Source of the DNA: M3007 sp044347755
GTDB taxonomy: Bacteria > Bacteroidota > Bacteroidia > Chitinophagales > Saprospiraceae
Assembly (NCBI GenBank): GCA_044347755.1
Contig: JBIKUE010000006.1
Coordinates: 1-64,000 of the forward strand
Direction: 5' to 3'
Length of the DNA: 64,000 bases
Positions 44,057 to 52,203 of the stretch are shown here, piece by piece. How positions within the stretch are numbered: position 1 is the first letter of the stretch; each line of letters begins with the position of its first letter. The notes under the pieces are model-generated. The model did no database searches. It had not been told where the DNA came from and worked only from the letters and a program-made list of their open reading frames with translations. Both the position numbers and the translations under genes were made by a program.

Positions 44057-45325
44057 AACCTTCATCTCCCTAATCGCTTTCACCAACTTATCCAGTTCAT
44101 CGGTGGTGGTATATACATTCGGGGTTACCCGTACGCCACTGATTTTTTCCCATTCAATGGCCACTGTATGGATTTTGTGTTTGGAAAAAATTTGATCTGA
44201 AATTTCGCCCGGCTTTTTGCCCTCAAATCCAAAATTACCAATGGCACAACTCCACTTGGGACTCACATTAGTGTAAAACTTGATGCCTGGAACGTCTTTA
44301 ACCTGACTCATCCAGTAATTTTTTAGAAAATGCAATCGTTCCTGTTTGCGTTTAGATCCGATCATATTGTGCAGATCCAGCGAGTATCCAATAGCCATTT
44401 CAATTGGGAAGCTCCGGGTACCCAGACTTTCAAATTTGCGGATATCAGCGCCATTGGGTTCTCCGTTGGAGAGCAGAGGCCAAATGTTAGGAATCTTGTC
44501 TTTTTTTATGTACATCATTCCACTGCCAAATGGGCCACACAGGAATTTATGCAAACTGGTACCCCAGTAATCGCAATCCAGATCCGATATTTTATAATCC
44601 AGCACTGCGAAAGAGTGAGCGCCATCTACCAGCACTTCAATACCTCGTTTGTGGGCAGCATCAGCGATACTGCGCGCCGGTAGCACCTGGCCATTCCAGT
44701 TGATGATGTGGGTAATGTGAACGATTTTGGTTTTATCTGTAAATTTGGAAGTGAATGCCTGCGTGAGGTATGTTTCATCGCCGGAAGGCAATTCCAGATC
44801 CACCCAAACCAGTTTAATGCCATCGCGTTTTTCCCTTTGTTTCCAGGCATTGATCATATTGGGGTAATCATATTTTGATAAGACCACTTCATCTCCTGCT
44901 TTCAGGTTAAGTCCGAAAATGATGGTATTCAATGCCTCAGTTGCATTCCGGTTGATGGCAATTTCTTCAGGGCTGACGCCTGCCTGCGTTGCCAGGTTTT
45001 CCCGAAGTGGCTCACGATCCTGATCCAAAATACGCCACATATAATAGGAAGGAGCCTCGCTGCACATGCGGTTGTAATAATCCAGGGCGTCCATTGTTGC
45101 TCTGGGCGCCGGACACACCCCGCCGTTGTTCAGGTTGATCAGATTGGGACTGGCAGCATATGCCTGCCGTACTTGTCGCCAAAAATCTTCATCCCCGGTG
45201 CTTTCATCCAGCGTGGCAATCTTTGGTGCGTGAAAGGAAGGGAACGCTTCAGCCAGGTTTTGGTGCAAGGCAAAAGCGCCCAGGAGAGCGGCCGATTGGC
45301 GAATAAAGGAGCGACGGTCAGACAT
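44054..45325 (-). CDS. Tat-exported class V aminotransferase (isopenicillin N epimerase-like)
   Basis: PLP enzyme of the CsdA/CefD fold group. An N-terminal twin-arginine signal is visible (RRSFIRQSAALLGAFAL, 4-20), so the protein is probably exported folded to the periplasm. Lys260 in GTSLHKFLCGPFG forms the Schiff base, Asp234 (VDGAHS) binds the pyridine nitrogen, and NRNATEALN (125-133) is the phosphate cup. Length 423. Function is not defined; relatives are annotated as epimerase or desulfurase-like. It is divergent from the second ABC permease, and has its own promoter. Confidence 0.85.
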   Translation of the reverse strand: MSDRRSFIRQSAALLGAFALHQNLAEAFPSFHAPKIATLDESTGDEDFWRQVRQAYAASPNLINLNNGGVCPAPRATMDALDYYNRMCSEAPSYYMWRILDQDREPLRENLATQAGVSPEEIAINRNATEALNTIIFGLNLKAGDEVVLSKYDYPNMINAWKQREKRDGIKLVWVDLELPSGDETYLTQAFTSKFTDKTKIVHITHIINWNGQVLPARSIADAAHKRGIEVLVDGAHSFAVLDYKISDLDCDYWGTSLHKFLCGPFGSGMMYIKKDKIPNIWPLLSNGEPNGADIRKFESLGTRSFPIEMAIGYSLDLHNMIGSKRKQERLHFLKNYWMSQVKDVPGIKFYTNVSPKWSCAIGNFGFEGKKPGEISDQIFSKHKIHTVAIEWEKISGVRVTPNVYTTTDELDKLVKAIREMKV

Positions 45326-45367
45326 GGTAAGGGTGTTTTTTTATTTTGATCGCAGATAGCTGAAGCG

Positions 45368-45400
45368 CAAACCTAATAAAGGCAAGGGATTTTTGTCCAA
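45368..45400 (-). promoter_or_regulatory. Promoter of the class V aminotransferase gene
   Basis: Minus strand: TTG (45400-45398), 22 nt, TAGGTTTG (45375-45368), with the ATG 42 nt further down. Confidence 0.55.
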
Positions 45401-45473
45401 GGAATTTAAATGCTCCGTGTCAGGCAGAATGTTTCTTTTATTGAAGGTGATGAAATTAAGATTAATTTTTTGG

Positions 45474-45491
45474 TTTAACCGTTTGGTTAAA
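45474..45491. promoter_or_regulatory. TetR operator 2
   Basis: TTTAACCGTTTGGTTAAA, the same palindrome as at 35626-35643 with one central A/G change. It overlaps the -33 box of the lone permease gene and so should block polymerase binding. Confidence 0.75.
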
Positions 45492-45513
45492 ATAAAAAAA
45501 TCATCAACCTTTG
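45482..45513 (+). promoter_or_regulatory. Promoter of the lone ABC permease
   Basis: TTTG (45482-45485), 20 nt, AACCTTTG (45506-45513), one mismatch from consensus, as at the TetR promoter. ATG follows 33 nt later at 45547. Confidence 0.6.
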
Positions 45514-45546
45514 CCGTCTCTGACTGGCTTCTGTAAATGCCTAACG

Positions 45547-46641
45547 ATGCGTACCGTTCTTTTTCTCCTCCAAAAAGAGTTTCTGCAAGTTTTTCGTAAC
45601 AAGGTAATGTTACCCTTGCTGCTGGTGATGCCTGTTGTGCAAACACTACTGTTAGCCTTTGCAGCCAATTATGAAGTGAAAAATCTGGCGCTGGTGGTAG
45701 TGGATCACGACCTCTCTCCAACATCCCGTCGACTTACAGCTAAAATGGGGGCATCAGGATATTTTAAGATTAGCGCTGTATCCACCGCTGCTCAAGCTGA
45801 TCATGAAATGGCCGACGACCGGGCAGACCTTATTCTGGAGATTCCTGCCAATTTTGAACATGATTTGATCCGGGAACAATCAGCTGCGGTTTCTTTGAAT
45901 GCCAACGCCATTAATGCCACCAAAGCGGGCCTTGGGATGGGATACGCACAAAACATCATCCGGGATTTTCAACAGGAAACCCTGAATCAGGGTGCCACCA
46001 ATGTAGTGAATGTTACCTACAGCAACTGGTACAACCCGCGTCTGGATTATAAGACCTTTATGGTGCCTGGTATTTTGGGTACCATTGTATCTCTTATCAT
46101 CTGTTTTCTAACGGCTTTGAATATTGTGCGGGAGCGGGAAATAGGCACTATCGAGCAACTGAATGTGACGCCGGTCAAAAAGTGGCAGTTCATACTGGGT
46201 AAATTATTGCCATTCTGGTTGATCTCTCTGGTGATGATGACCATTGGTCTCACTGTAGGAAAACTGGTTTTTGATATTCCAATGCTGGGCAGTTTGTGGC
46301 TGGTTTTTGCCTATACAGCTTGTTTCACCCCCTGCATGCTTGGACTTGGATTCCTGATTTCCAATTTTGCCGATTCTCAACAACAAGCCATGTTCACCGC
46401 CTGGTTTTTTCTGATTATTTTTATCCTGATGAGCGGACTCTTCACCTCCGCCAGCAGCATGCCTGAATGGGCACAATGGCTGAATAAACTTAATCCGGTG
46501 TCCTATTTTGTGGCATTCATGCGGCTGGTATTGCTAAAAGGTGCAGGCTTCGCAGAAATCAAAACCAACTTTTATACGGTAGTGGTTTATGCCACAGTAG
46601 CCAACGGATTGGCTGTGATTACCTATAAAAAACGAGCTTAA
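45547..46641 (+). CDS. ABC-2 type exporter permease, YbhR-like (second subunit)
   Basis: Second membrane subunit for the exporter at 29.7-35.6 kb by inference. Topology is the same as the first permease: one N-terminal helix, a large periplasmic domain, five C-terminal helices. It carries YbhR hallmarks: the AANYEVKNLALVVVD start of the periplasmic domain, NWYNPRLDYKTFMVPG just before TM2, NIVREREIGTIEQLNVTP, and an extended MSGLFTSASSMPEWAQWL loop. ATG 45547 is chosen because the in-frame TTG at 45511 lies within the -7 box. It is the only exporter gene here, and it carries the operator found before the TetR gene. It abuts the stop of the convergent next gene. Confidence 0.88.
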   Translation: MRTVLFLLQKEFLQVFRNKVMLPLLLVMPVVQTLLLAFAANYEVKNLALVVVDHDLSPTSRRLTAKMGASGYFKISAVSTAAQADHEMADDRADLILEIPANFEHDLIREQSAAVSLNANAINATKAGLGMGYAQNIIRDFQQETLNQGATNVVNVTYSNWYNPRLDYKTFMVPGILGTIVSLIICFLTALNIVREREIGTIEQLNVTPVKKWQFILGKLLPFWLISLVMMTIGLTVGKLVFDIPMLGSLWLVFAYTACFTPCMLGLGFLISNFADSQQQAMFTAWFFLIIFILMSGLFTSASSMPEWAQWLNKLNPVSYFVAFMRLVLLKGAGFAEIKTNFYTVVVYATVANGLAVITYKKRA

Positions 46642-49600
46642 TCAGCGTTGTTGCACCATTAGTTTGCCGGTATGAATCATCTCCCCCCGGAGGCAATCCA
46701 CCTGGTATAATTGACTTTCTGTATTTGGCAAGTCAATCTGGATTAGTACCGGAAGCATTCCCGATTGTTCCCACACCAGTTCTCCCAAAAGGTTGTACAC
46801 CCGGCATTGCATGTCGCCGGAAGGGTAGGGGTTACGTATCCAGCAACTACCCGTGCAAGGGTTTGGGTAAATCGTCAATGACCGCTCATCCATAAAAGCC
46901 TCGCCTTTTTGGACTTGTAGCCCCAGGGCATGAGTACCCAACTCTGTATAGGTTTCTGGCTGGAAATCGGCCGTTTTGAGGGCCAGACCTTCCGAAAGCT
47001 TTCCAGCTGATTGGGCATTCAAAATAAGCCTGAACAGGGTGTCGCTTTTGAGGCTGTTTGGCAAATGAGGCTTATTCCAACTGAATCGCAATTTCCCACC
47101 CGGGGAATGGTTCAGATTGGTGGCATTCAAATCGTCAGGATATTCAAAGCGCAGGTCCAGCAATTCAAATTTTGCCGGGTCTATTTGCAACTCAAATTGA
47201 AAACCATCCATGTGATACCAACCTGGTAAGGCGATTGGTATCTCAAGGCTTTCACCGGTAATTACTGACTTATCCATCAGCTGCAGAAAGATGGTTTCCT
47301 GTAATTCCCGTGCAGCTGCCGGATTGCTGCTGCCATTTACATCGCCAACCTTGATGCCGGTAAAATCCAGTCCTGCATGAGGTTGATGCAGCGCCGGCAA
47401 TGAAATTTGTTCCGGAATTGACTGGGTAAATGGATTCAGCGTATCCGGAAAAACATAATCCTTACGAACGAACCTCCAGGATTGGTTGTTTGGGAGGGAA
47501 TCAAGTATCCCCAGAATCAGTTTTCGAATCTGCAAAATATCAAAAGTGGTGATAGACCCCGATAGATTGGCATCCGCAGCCAGCATTTTATGTGGGGAAT
47601 CCAGAGGCTCCAATCCAAGTATATGTTTGGAAATGAGTACCAAATCGTAAGTAGTTACTCCATTCCTCCAGTTGGCATTGTTGATTGGGCGGAGGATGTA
47701 ATCCAGACTGTCTGGAACATCCATCAAAACATAAACACCATTGGTATCAGTTGTGGTTTCTGCATAATATCCATCGGCAGATAGTATGACTGGAATGTTA
47801 CGCACAGCTGTCCCACTTTCCGTTTTTAACTGCCCCCCAATGTCAAAAAACGAATCGGGGATTAATGCCGGAGTAACGGTTATTTGCAAGGTTTGATGGG
47901 ATTGGTTTCCACAATCATCCATGGCTGTGAATGTGATCCAGTGTTCACCAACTGGATAACTCCCGGAGGCATTCACAGGATTGGAGGAGAACTGGCTGTT
48001 ATGTTGAAGAAACGAAATGCTACTGCAATCCTGAGCCTCAACATCAGGTAAATTAACCAGCGCTTGTTGATTGGCTGATGCCTGTACAGTTAAGTCAGAC
48101 GGCATTTGAAGTGTTGGTGCCGTTTGATCCTGAACATCAATTAATTGTGTGTGTGCCCAAATGCCGGCACTTCCACCATTCGGGTTGTAAACACAATGAT
48201 CGATGACTTTCCATTGCCGGAATATCCGGTAACAGGACGGTGCGGGAGCATTAAATACCTGATCTGTGAAGTTCACAGACAGCGGTGAACATATTTGACC
48301 TCCGATGACAGGCTGTCCGGTGGCCAGTGGTTGAAGATCCGCAGGCTGAAGACAGGTTTGCAATACCACATCCGCAGGAAAGGACACTGTTGCGCCGTTC
48401 ACCACTGAAACCGTAATAAGCTGGCTGCAGCTTTTCGTATTCCCTGCAATATCGGTAGCGGTCCACCATCTGGTGAGACTCCCGATGTTACAGGGTTGTA
48501 TGTTGCTAATATCCTGATAACCAATGCTTAGTAAGCCACAATTGTCTGATCCTGTAGCCTGACCGGTTAAAACGGTATTGGAATAATCCTGCAAACAATT
48601 TAAAGTCAGGTTGGGTGGACAAGTCAATGTAGGTTTCAGAAAGTCTCTGACACTAACTTCTGTCTCACAAAAATTCTCCAGGCCGGAAGCATCCAGTACC
48701 CTTAATGTTAAGCTCAAGGGGCCGTTTTGATCCTGACAATTCACCTGGATTTGTGGCTCAAATTCCACGCCATCCCGGCTAAGACTTAGAAATACCGGAC
48801 TGCAATTATCAAAACTCCCGGCGTCAATGGTGGAAGCCTGTACGAATCCCTGCCCGTTACTGGAGAGCGCTACTTGTAAATTGGAAGAGCAAACAGCCTG
48901 TGGAGGAGTATTATCTACCACTATCACCTTGCTGGTTGCAGTAGTTTGGTTGCCACAGCCATCCACGGCAGTATAGGTAATCAGGTGTTCACCTTCAGGA
49001 ATACCGTAATATGGTCCGTAACCACTGCCAAATTCCCAGGTTGGGGTTACCAACACCGAAGAACAGTTGTCCGTTGCAATAATGGCTGGGATAACCACCG
49101 TTCCACTACACAAAAAACCGTCTGTACCTACCGTAAATGGAACAGGTGTTGCCATAACCGGAGCCTGATTGTCTTCCACGCGGATGATCTGAATCCGATT
49201 GCTGAGTGTTCCGGAGCAAAAATCTATGGCCGTCCAGGTGCGCAAAACGGTATATCCGGCCGGAGCGCAATGCTGAATGGTTTGATCAGAAAAGGTAACA
49301 CCAAGTTCACATTCCGGGGAAGAATCAATCGGTACCCCATTTGCACTTGGCTGACCGGTGCGCGCCAGATCCTCAGGATTTTCTCCGCAAGCGAGTGCAG
49401 GAGAAGAAATGTTGTCCAAATTTACCGGGAAAACGACGTCTGCCAGTGTAATATGCTTTAGCCAAATGCGCTGGAGACAGGTGTTACTGTTCCCGTGGTC
49501 GTCTGAAACGATCCATTGCCGGTCTATTCGTTTTAATACCGGAACCCCATTCTGAATGGTTCCACAAGGAAGGGACGTCTCAACGTCAAAATAATGGGTA

Positions 49601-50067
49601 TTCAGCTCATTGGAAGGTGTGCAATTATCTGCACCTAGCGGGTATCCCAGAGCTGAAGGAGATGGATCTTCATGACAGAAGATAAATTTATCGGTGCAAT
49701 GGCTCAGGGCAGGCGGCAAGGCATCCAAAACTTCCAGTGTACCGTTGCAGGAATTTCCCGAAGCAGTATGTTTCACCCGGGCCGTAACGGTAGGGCCAAT
49801 TTGGTTGCAGGTAATTGGATTGGGCAAAACCTGGCCTATCTGGTTATATAAAGTAACTGTGAGGTTGCCCGGGCAGGAATTGCCGGCATTTGGAGCAATC
49901 ATCAAAGGAGTTATGAGTGCCTGCCCATTTGCATCCAACGATACCTGAAGCCCCTGGTTACAGGACAACGCACATTGTGCCTGCAGTAAAGAGACAGCAG
50001 CAAATACGGCTATAATAATGCAAGAGAGCCGGCGCAAATGCCGGCTGCAAATCGGATTTTGAGTCAA
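46642..50067 (-). CDS. Secreted HYR/dockerin/cohesin-like protein with T9SS sorting domain
   Basis: Large extracellular protein, possibly a scaffold or adhesin. Order: signal peptide (to about residue 30, LLQAQ); a series of HYR/Ig-like domains (about 35-770) with many DNCS and C-x-x-P-x-x-T strings; a CnaB-like segment (about 735-790); a dockerin type I-like pair of Ca-binding helices (about 800-855: TTYDLVLISKHILGL and ADANLSGSITTFDILQIRKLILG) with a third GDVNGSSNP loop near 905; a cohesin-like domain (about 930-1040: GFQFELQIDPAKFELLDL); and the T9SS sorting domain (1063-1141, YPNPCTGS). The stop directly adjoins the convergent permease stop. Having both a dockerin and a cohesin-like domain in one chain is odd. 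Function unknown. Confidence 0.85.
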   Translation of the reverse strand: MTQNPICSRHLRRLSCIIIAVFAAVSLLQAQCALSCNQGLQVSLDANGQALITPLMIAPNAGNSCPGNLTVTLYNQIGQVLPNPITCNQIGPTVTARVKHTASGNSCNGTLEVLDALPPALSHCTDKFIFCHEDPSPSALGYPLGADNCTPSNELNTHYFDVETSLPCGTIQNGVPVLKRIDRQWIVSDDHGNSNTCLQRIWLKHITLADVVFPVNLDNISSPALACGENPEDLARTGQPSANGVPIDSSPECELGVTFSDQTIQHCAPAGYTVLRTWTAIDFCSGTLSNRIQIIRVEDNQAPVMATPVPFTVGTDGFLCSGTVVIPAIIATDNCSSVLVTPTWEFGSGYGPYYGIPEGEHLITYTAVDGCGNQTTATSKVIVVDNTPPQAVCSSNLQVALSSNGQGFVQASTIDAGSFDNCSPVFLSLSRDGVEFEPQIQVNCQDQNGPLSLTLRVLDASGLENFCETEVSVRDFLKPTLTCPPNLTLNCLQDYSNTVLTGQATGSDNCGLLSIGYQDISNIQPCNIGSLTRWWTATDIAGNTKSCSQLITVSVVNGATVSFPADVVLQTCLQPADLQPLATGQPVIGGQICSPLSVNFTDQVFNAPAPSCYRIFRQWKVIDHCVYNPNGGSAGIWAHTQLIDVQDQTAPTLQMPSDLTVQASANQQALVNLPDVEAQDCSSISFLQHNSQFSSNPVNASGSYPVGEHWITFTAMDDCGNQSHQTLQITVTPALIPDSFFDIGGQLKTESGTAVRNIPVILSADGYYAETTTDTNGVYVLMDVPDSLDYILRPINNANWRNGVTTYDLVLISKHILGLEPLDSPHKMLAADANLSGSITTFDILQIRKLILGILDSLPNNQSWRFVRKDYVFPDTLNPFTQSIPEQISLPALHQPHAGLDFTGIKVGDVNGSSNPAAARELQETIFLQLMDKSVITGESLEIPIALPGWYHMDGFQFELQIDPAKFELLDLRFEYPDDLNATNLNHSPGGKLRFSWNKPHLPNSLKSDTLFRLILNAQSAGKLSEGLALKTADFQPETYTELGTHALGLQVQKGEAFMDERSLTIYPNPCTGSCWIRNPYPSGDMQCRVYNLLGELVWEQSGMLPVLIQIDLPNTESQLYQVDCLRGEMIHTGKLMVQQR

Positions 50068-50183
50068 GGTCGGTAAGGATTAAATGATTAAACTTAATGC
50101 CAACTTCTTCAAAATCAATGCCAGAAAGGGTTAATTTATTGGAATCAGCCTTTTAGAAACGTTAAATTACACCGATGAGGGTA

Positions 50184-50852
50184 TTAAATTTGTTTCCACC
50201 ACTCGGTATCGGGCAAGGCAGCCTCGATTAGGATCGGCTCCTGTCGTACCGGATGAACCAGGGCCATAGACTGGCAATGCAACCCAATGGAAGCATCTGG
50301 CAGAGGTTCCTTAGCGCCGTATTTCAGGTCGCCCAGAATGGAACAGCCTATGGCTGCTAATTGTGCTCTGATTTGGTGCGGGCGACCTGTAATGGGTTCT
50401 ACTTCCAGCAAGTGGAGCGATCCAACCTTTTTAAGCCATTTATACCGGGTCAGGCTTTCTTTGGCATCACCCATAGGGTTGCGTAAAACTTCTACGATGT
50501 TCTTTTTTTCATCCTTTAGCAGGAAATGCTTCAACACGCCTTCCTGCCGGTCGGGTGCGTTTAATACTAAAGCCAAGTATGTTTTTTGTACTTTCTTATC
50601 CCGAAACAGGATGGTCAGTCTGCTCTGTGCCTTGTCAGTTCGGCCAAACAACACTGCGCCGCTTACCGGTCGATCGATCCGGTGTGCCGGGTTTAGGTAA
50701 ACCGCACCGGGTTTCTCATACTTTACTTTAAGGTAATGTTTGCCCCAATCAGTGAGGGTTTCATCGCCGGTGCGATCCCCTTGCACCAGCCAGCCGGCAG
50801 GTTTGTTGATGGCCAGGAGGTGGTTATCTTCAAAAATGATTGTTGGAGTCAT
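50184..50852 (-). CDS. RluA-family pseudouridine synthase
   Basis: Converts specific uridines in rRNA or tRNA to pseudouridine. Catalytic Asp60 lies in NPAHRIDRPVSGAVLF; NKPAGWLVQGD and PITGRPHQIRAQLAAIGCSI are the other family blocks. There is no N-terminal S4 domain, so it resembles the short TruC/RluA-like type. Start is ATG 50852: a consensus -7 box lies at 50879-50886, which excludes the ATG at 50891. Target position unknown. Divergent from mqnD. Confidence 0.92.
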   Translation of the reverse strand: MTPTIIFEDNHLLAINKPAGWLVQGDRTGDETLTDWGKHYLKVKYEKPGAVYLNPAHRIDRPVSGAVLFGRTDKAQSRLTILFRDKKVQKTYLALVLNAPDRQEGVLKHFLLKDEKKNIVEVLRNPMGDAKESLTRYKWLKKVGSLHLLEVEPITGRPHQIRAQLAAIGCSILGDLKYGAKEPLPDASIGLHCQSMALVHPVRQEPILIEAALPDTEWWKQI

Positions 50853-50878
50853 AGTAGGAAAGAGCGGCTGTATATTCG

Positions 50879-50886
50879 CAAAGATA
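50879..50886 (-). promoter_or_regulatory. -7 box for the pseudouridine synthase gene
   Basis: TATCTTTG on the minus strand, 27 nt upstream of the ATG. No clear -33 box. Confidence 0.45.
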
Positions 50887-50998
50887 TGCATTTTTGGGCC
50901 GATATTGAATTGGTCGTGTTCTGGCGGGTCAGTCCTGTTCCTAAATTTGAATTCAACTCATTTGGTTTATCATTGTTATTCATTCTTTATTACCTAAG

Positions 50999-51838
50999 AT
51001 GCATTCTGATATGGTCATCACTCTTGGTTTCTCGCCTTGTCCTAACGACACCTTCATCTTTGAAGCTATGCTTCACGGCAGAGTGGATACGGAAGGGCTT
51101 GTTTTCGAACCAGTGATAGAAGATGTGGAGGCTTTAAACCGGCGTGCTTTTGCCGGTGAATTGTTGGCCACCAAGCTCAGTTATCATGCATACGCGCACC
51201 TCACGGATCGCTACGTATTGCTGGATGCTGGTAGCGCGCTGGGAAATCAATGTGGCCCGCTGCTGGTTGCAAAAAAGATGCTGACCCCTGAAGAGGTAGG
51301 CCAGGCGCGAATTGCTATTCCAGGCAAAATGACCACGGCTAATTTCCTGTTGAGCATGGCTTTTCCGAATGCGATCAACAAATATGAAGTTGTTTTTTCC
51401 GGAATTGAGCAGGCGGTTTTGAACGGTGAAGCAGATGCCGGCCTGATTATCCACGAAAACCGTTTTACATATGAACAAAAAGGACTCGTGAAAATCCTGG
51501 ATCTGGGCGATCACTGGGAAAATACCACCGGAATGCCTATCCCTTTAGGTGGTATAGTGGTAAGGAGGGATCTTCCTCCGGAAATACAACAAAAACTCAA
51601 CCGGGTGCTCCGGCGCAGCGTAGCATATGCATTTGCGCACCCACACGAAGTAATGCCTTATGTGCGCATCCACGCGCAGGAAATGGAAGATGCTGTGATG
51701 CAGGCGCATATTCAACTCTATGTAACCCCCTTTACGGAAGACCTCGGTGAACGGGGAAGAGCTGCTGTAGCGTATATGTTTCAGGTGGCGCAAGAAAAAG
51801 GGGTTTTAAAGGAGATAAACAGCGAAATCTTTATTTGA
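50999..51838 (+). CDS. mqnD: 1,4-dihydroxy-6-naphthoate synthase of the futalosine pathway
   Basis: Converts cyclic dehypoxanthine futalosine to 1,4-dihydroxy-6-naphthoate in menaquinone synthesis. The periplasmic-binding-protein-like fold shows the MqnD hallmark GFSPCPNDTFIF (10-21) and GMPIPLGGIVVRRDL (about 178-192). MqnA has a different start motif, which favours MqnD. Length 279, or 275 from the second Met at 51011. No other mqn gene is within the window. The stop directly adjoins a long inverted repeat. Confidence 0.93.
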   Translation: MHSDMVITLGFSPCPNDTFIFEAMLHGRVDTEGLVFEPVIEDVEALNRRAFAGELLATKLSYHAYAHLTDRYVLLDAGSALGNQCGPLLVAKKMLTPEEVGQARIAIPGKMTTANFLLSMAFPNAINKYEVVFSGIEQAVLNGEADAGLIIHENRFTYEQKGLVKILDLGDHWENTTGMPIPLGGIVVRRDLPPEIQQKLNRVLRRSVAYAFAHPHEVMPYVRIHAQEMEDAVMQAHIQLYVTPFTEDLGERGRAAVAYMFQVAQEKGVLKEINSEIFI

Positions 51839-52062
51839 AAATATCCAATATCCAATATCCAATATCGAATGTCCAAGTGGTGCGGGTGTTTGGTATCAGC
51901 ACTTTTGATTGGCCTTTATACGCATGACTGGTAATATTGCTCAACTTTTTTAAGTCATTTTTGTATATTCTCAAACACCCGTCCAATATCATACAAAAGT
52001 GCTGATACCAAACACCCGCACCACTTGGACATTCGATATTGGACATTGGATATTGGATATTG
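51839..52062. repeat. Long inverted repeat flanked by ATATCCA heptamers
   Basis: Perfect 47-bp arms at 51861-51907 and 51994-52040. They extend outward as tandem 7-nt repeats (ATATCCA at 51841-51860; GGATATT/GGACATT at 52041-52062) that pair with one or two mismatches. The 86-bp centre is AT-rich and encodes nothing. It begins just after the mqnD stop and fills most of the 365-bp spacer before HMG-CoA synthase. Confidence 0.85.
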
Positions 52063-52166
52063 TCATACTTTTGCATCTCCTTCCCTAACCACAAGCTAAT
52101 TACCAGTATTCAATGGTGCCCTTCCAGGGTTCCTGTAAAACCTTTTTGCCAATCCGGCGTTTGAGT

Positions 52167-52202
52167 CCCCCATAAACCCCCATAAACCTTCATAAACCTT
52201 CT
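52167..52202. repeat. TAAACCCC/TAAACCTT short tandem repeat
   Basis: Four units of 9-10 nt (CATAAACCCC, CATAAACCTT) ending 1 nt before the HMG-CoA synthase ATG. The ribosome-binding region is therefore made of repeat sequence. Confidence 0.7.
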
Positions 52203-52203
52203 C

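Noticed and set aside
43989..44057. Ser-Asn-Pro repeat as N-terminus of the PaaG-like enzyme
   Set aside because: It is the translation of the 9-nt spacer microsatellite; crotonase-fold proteins start close to MTHITF here.
45474..45491. Operator 2 as a chance palindrome
   Set aside because: It shares 17 of 18 bases with the site before the TetR gene and overlaps a promoter with the same geometry, so chance is unlikely, but a genome-wide count is still needed.
45511..45546. TTG start for the lone permease
   Set aside because: The TTG is part of the -7 box and so lies upstream of the predicted transcript start.
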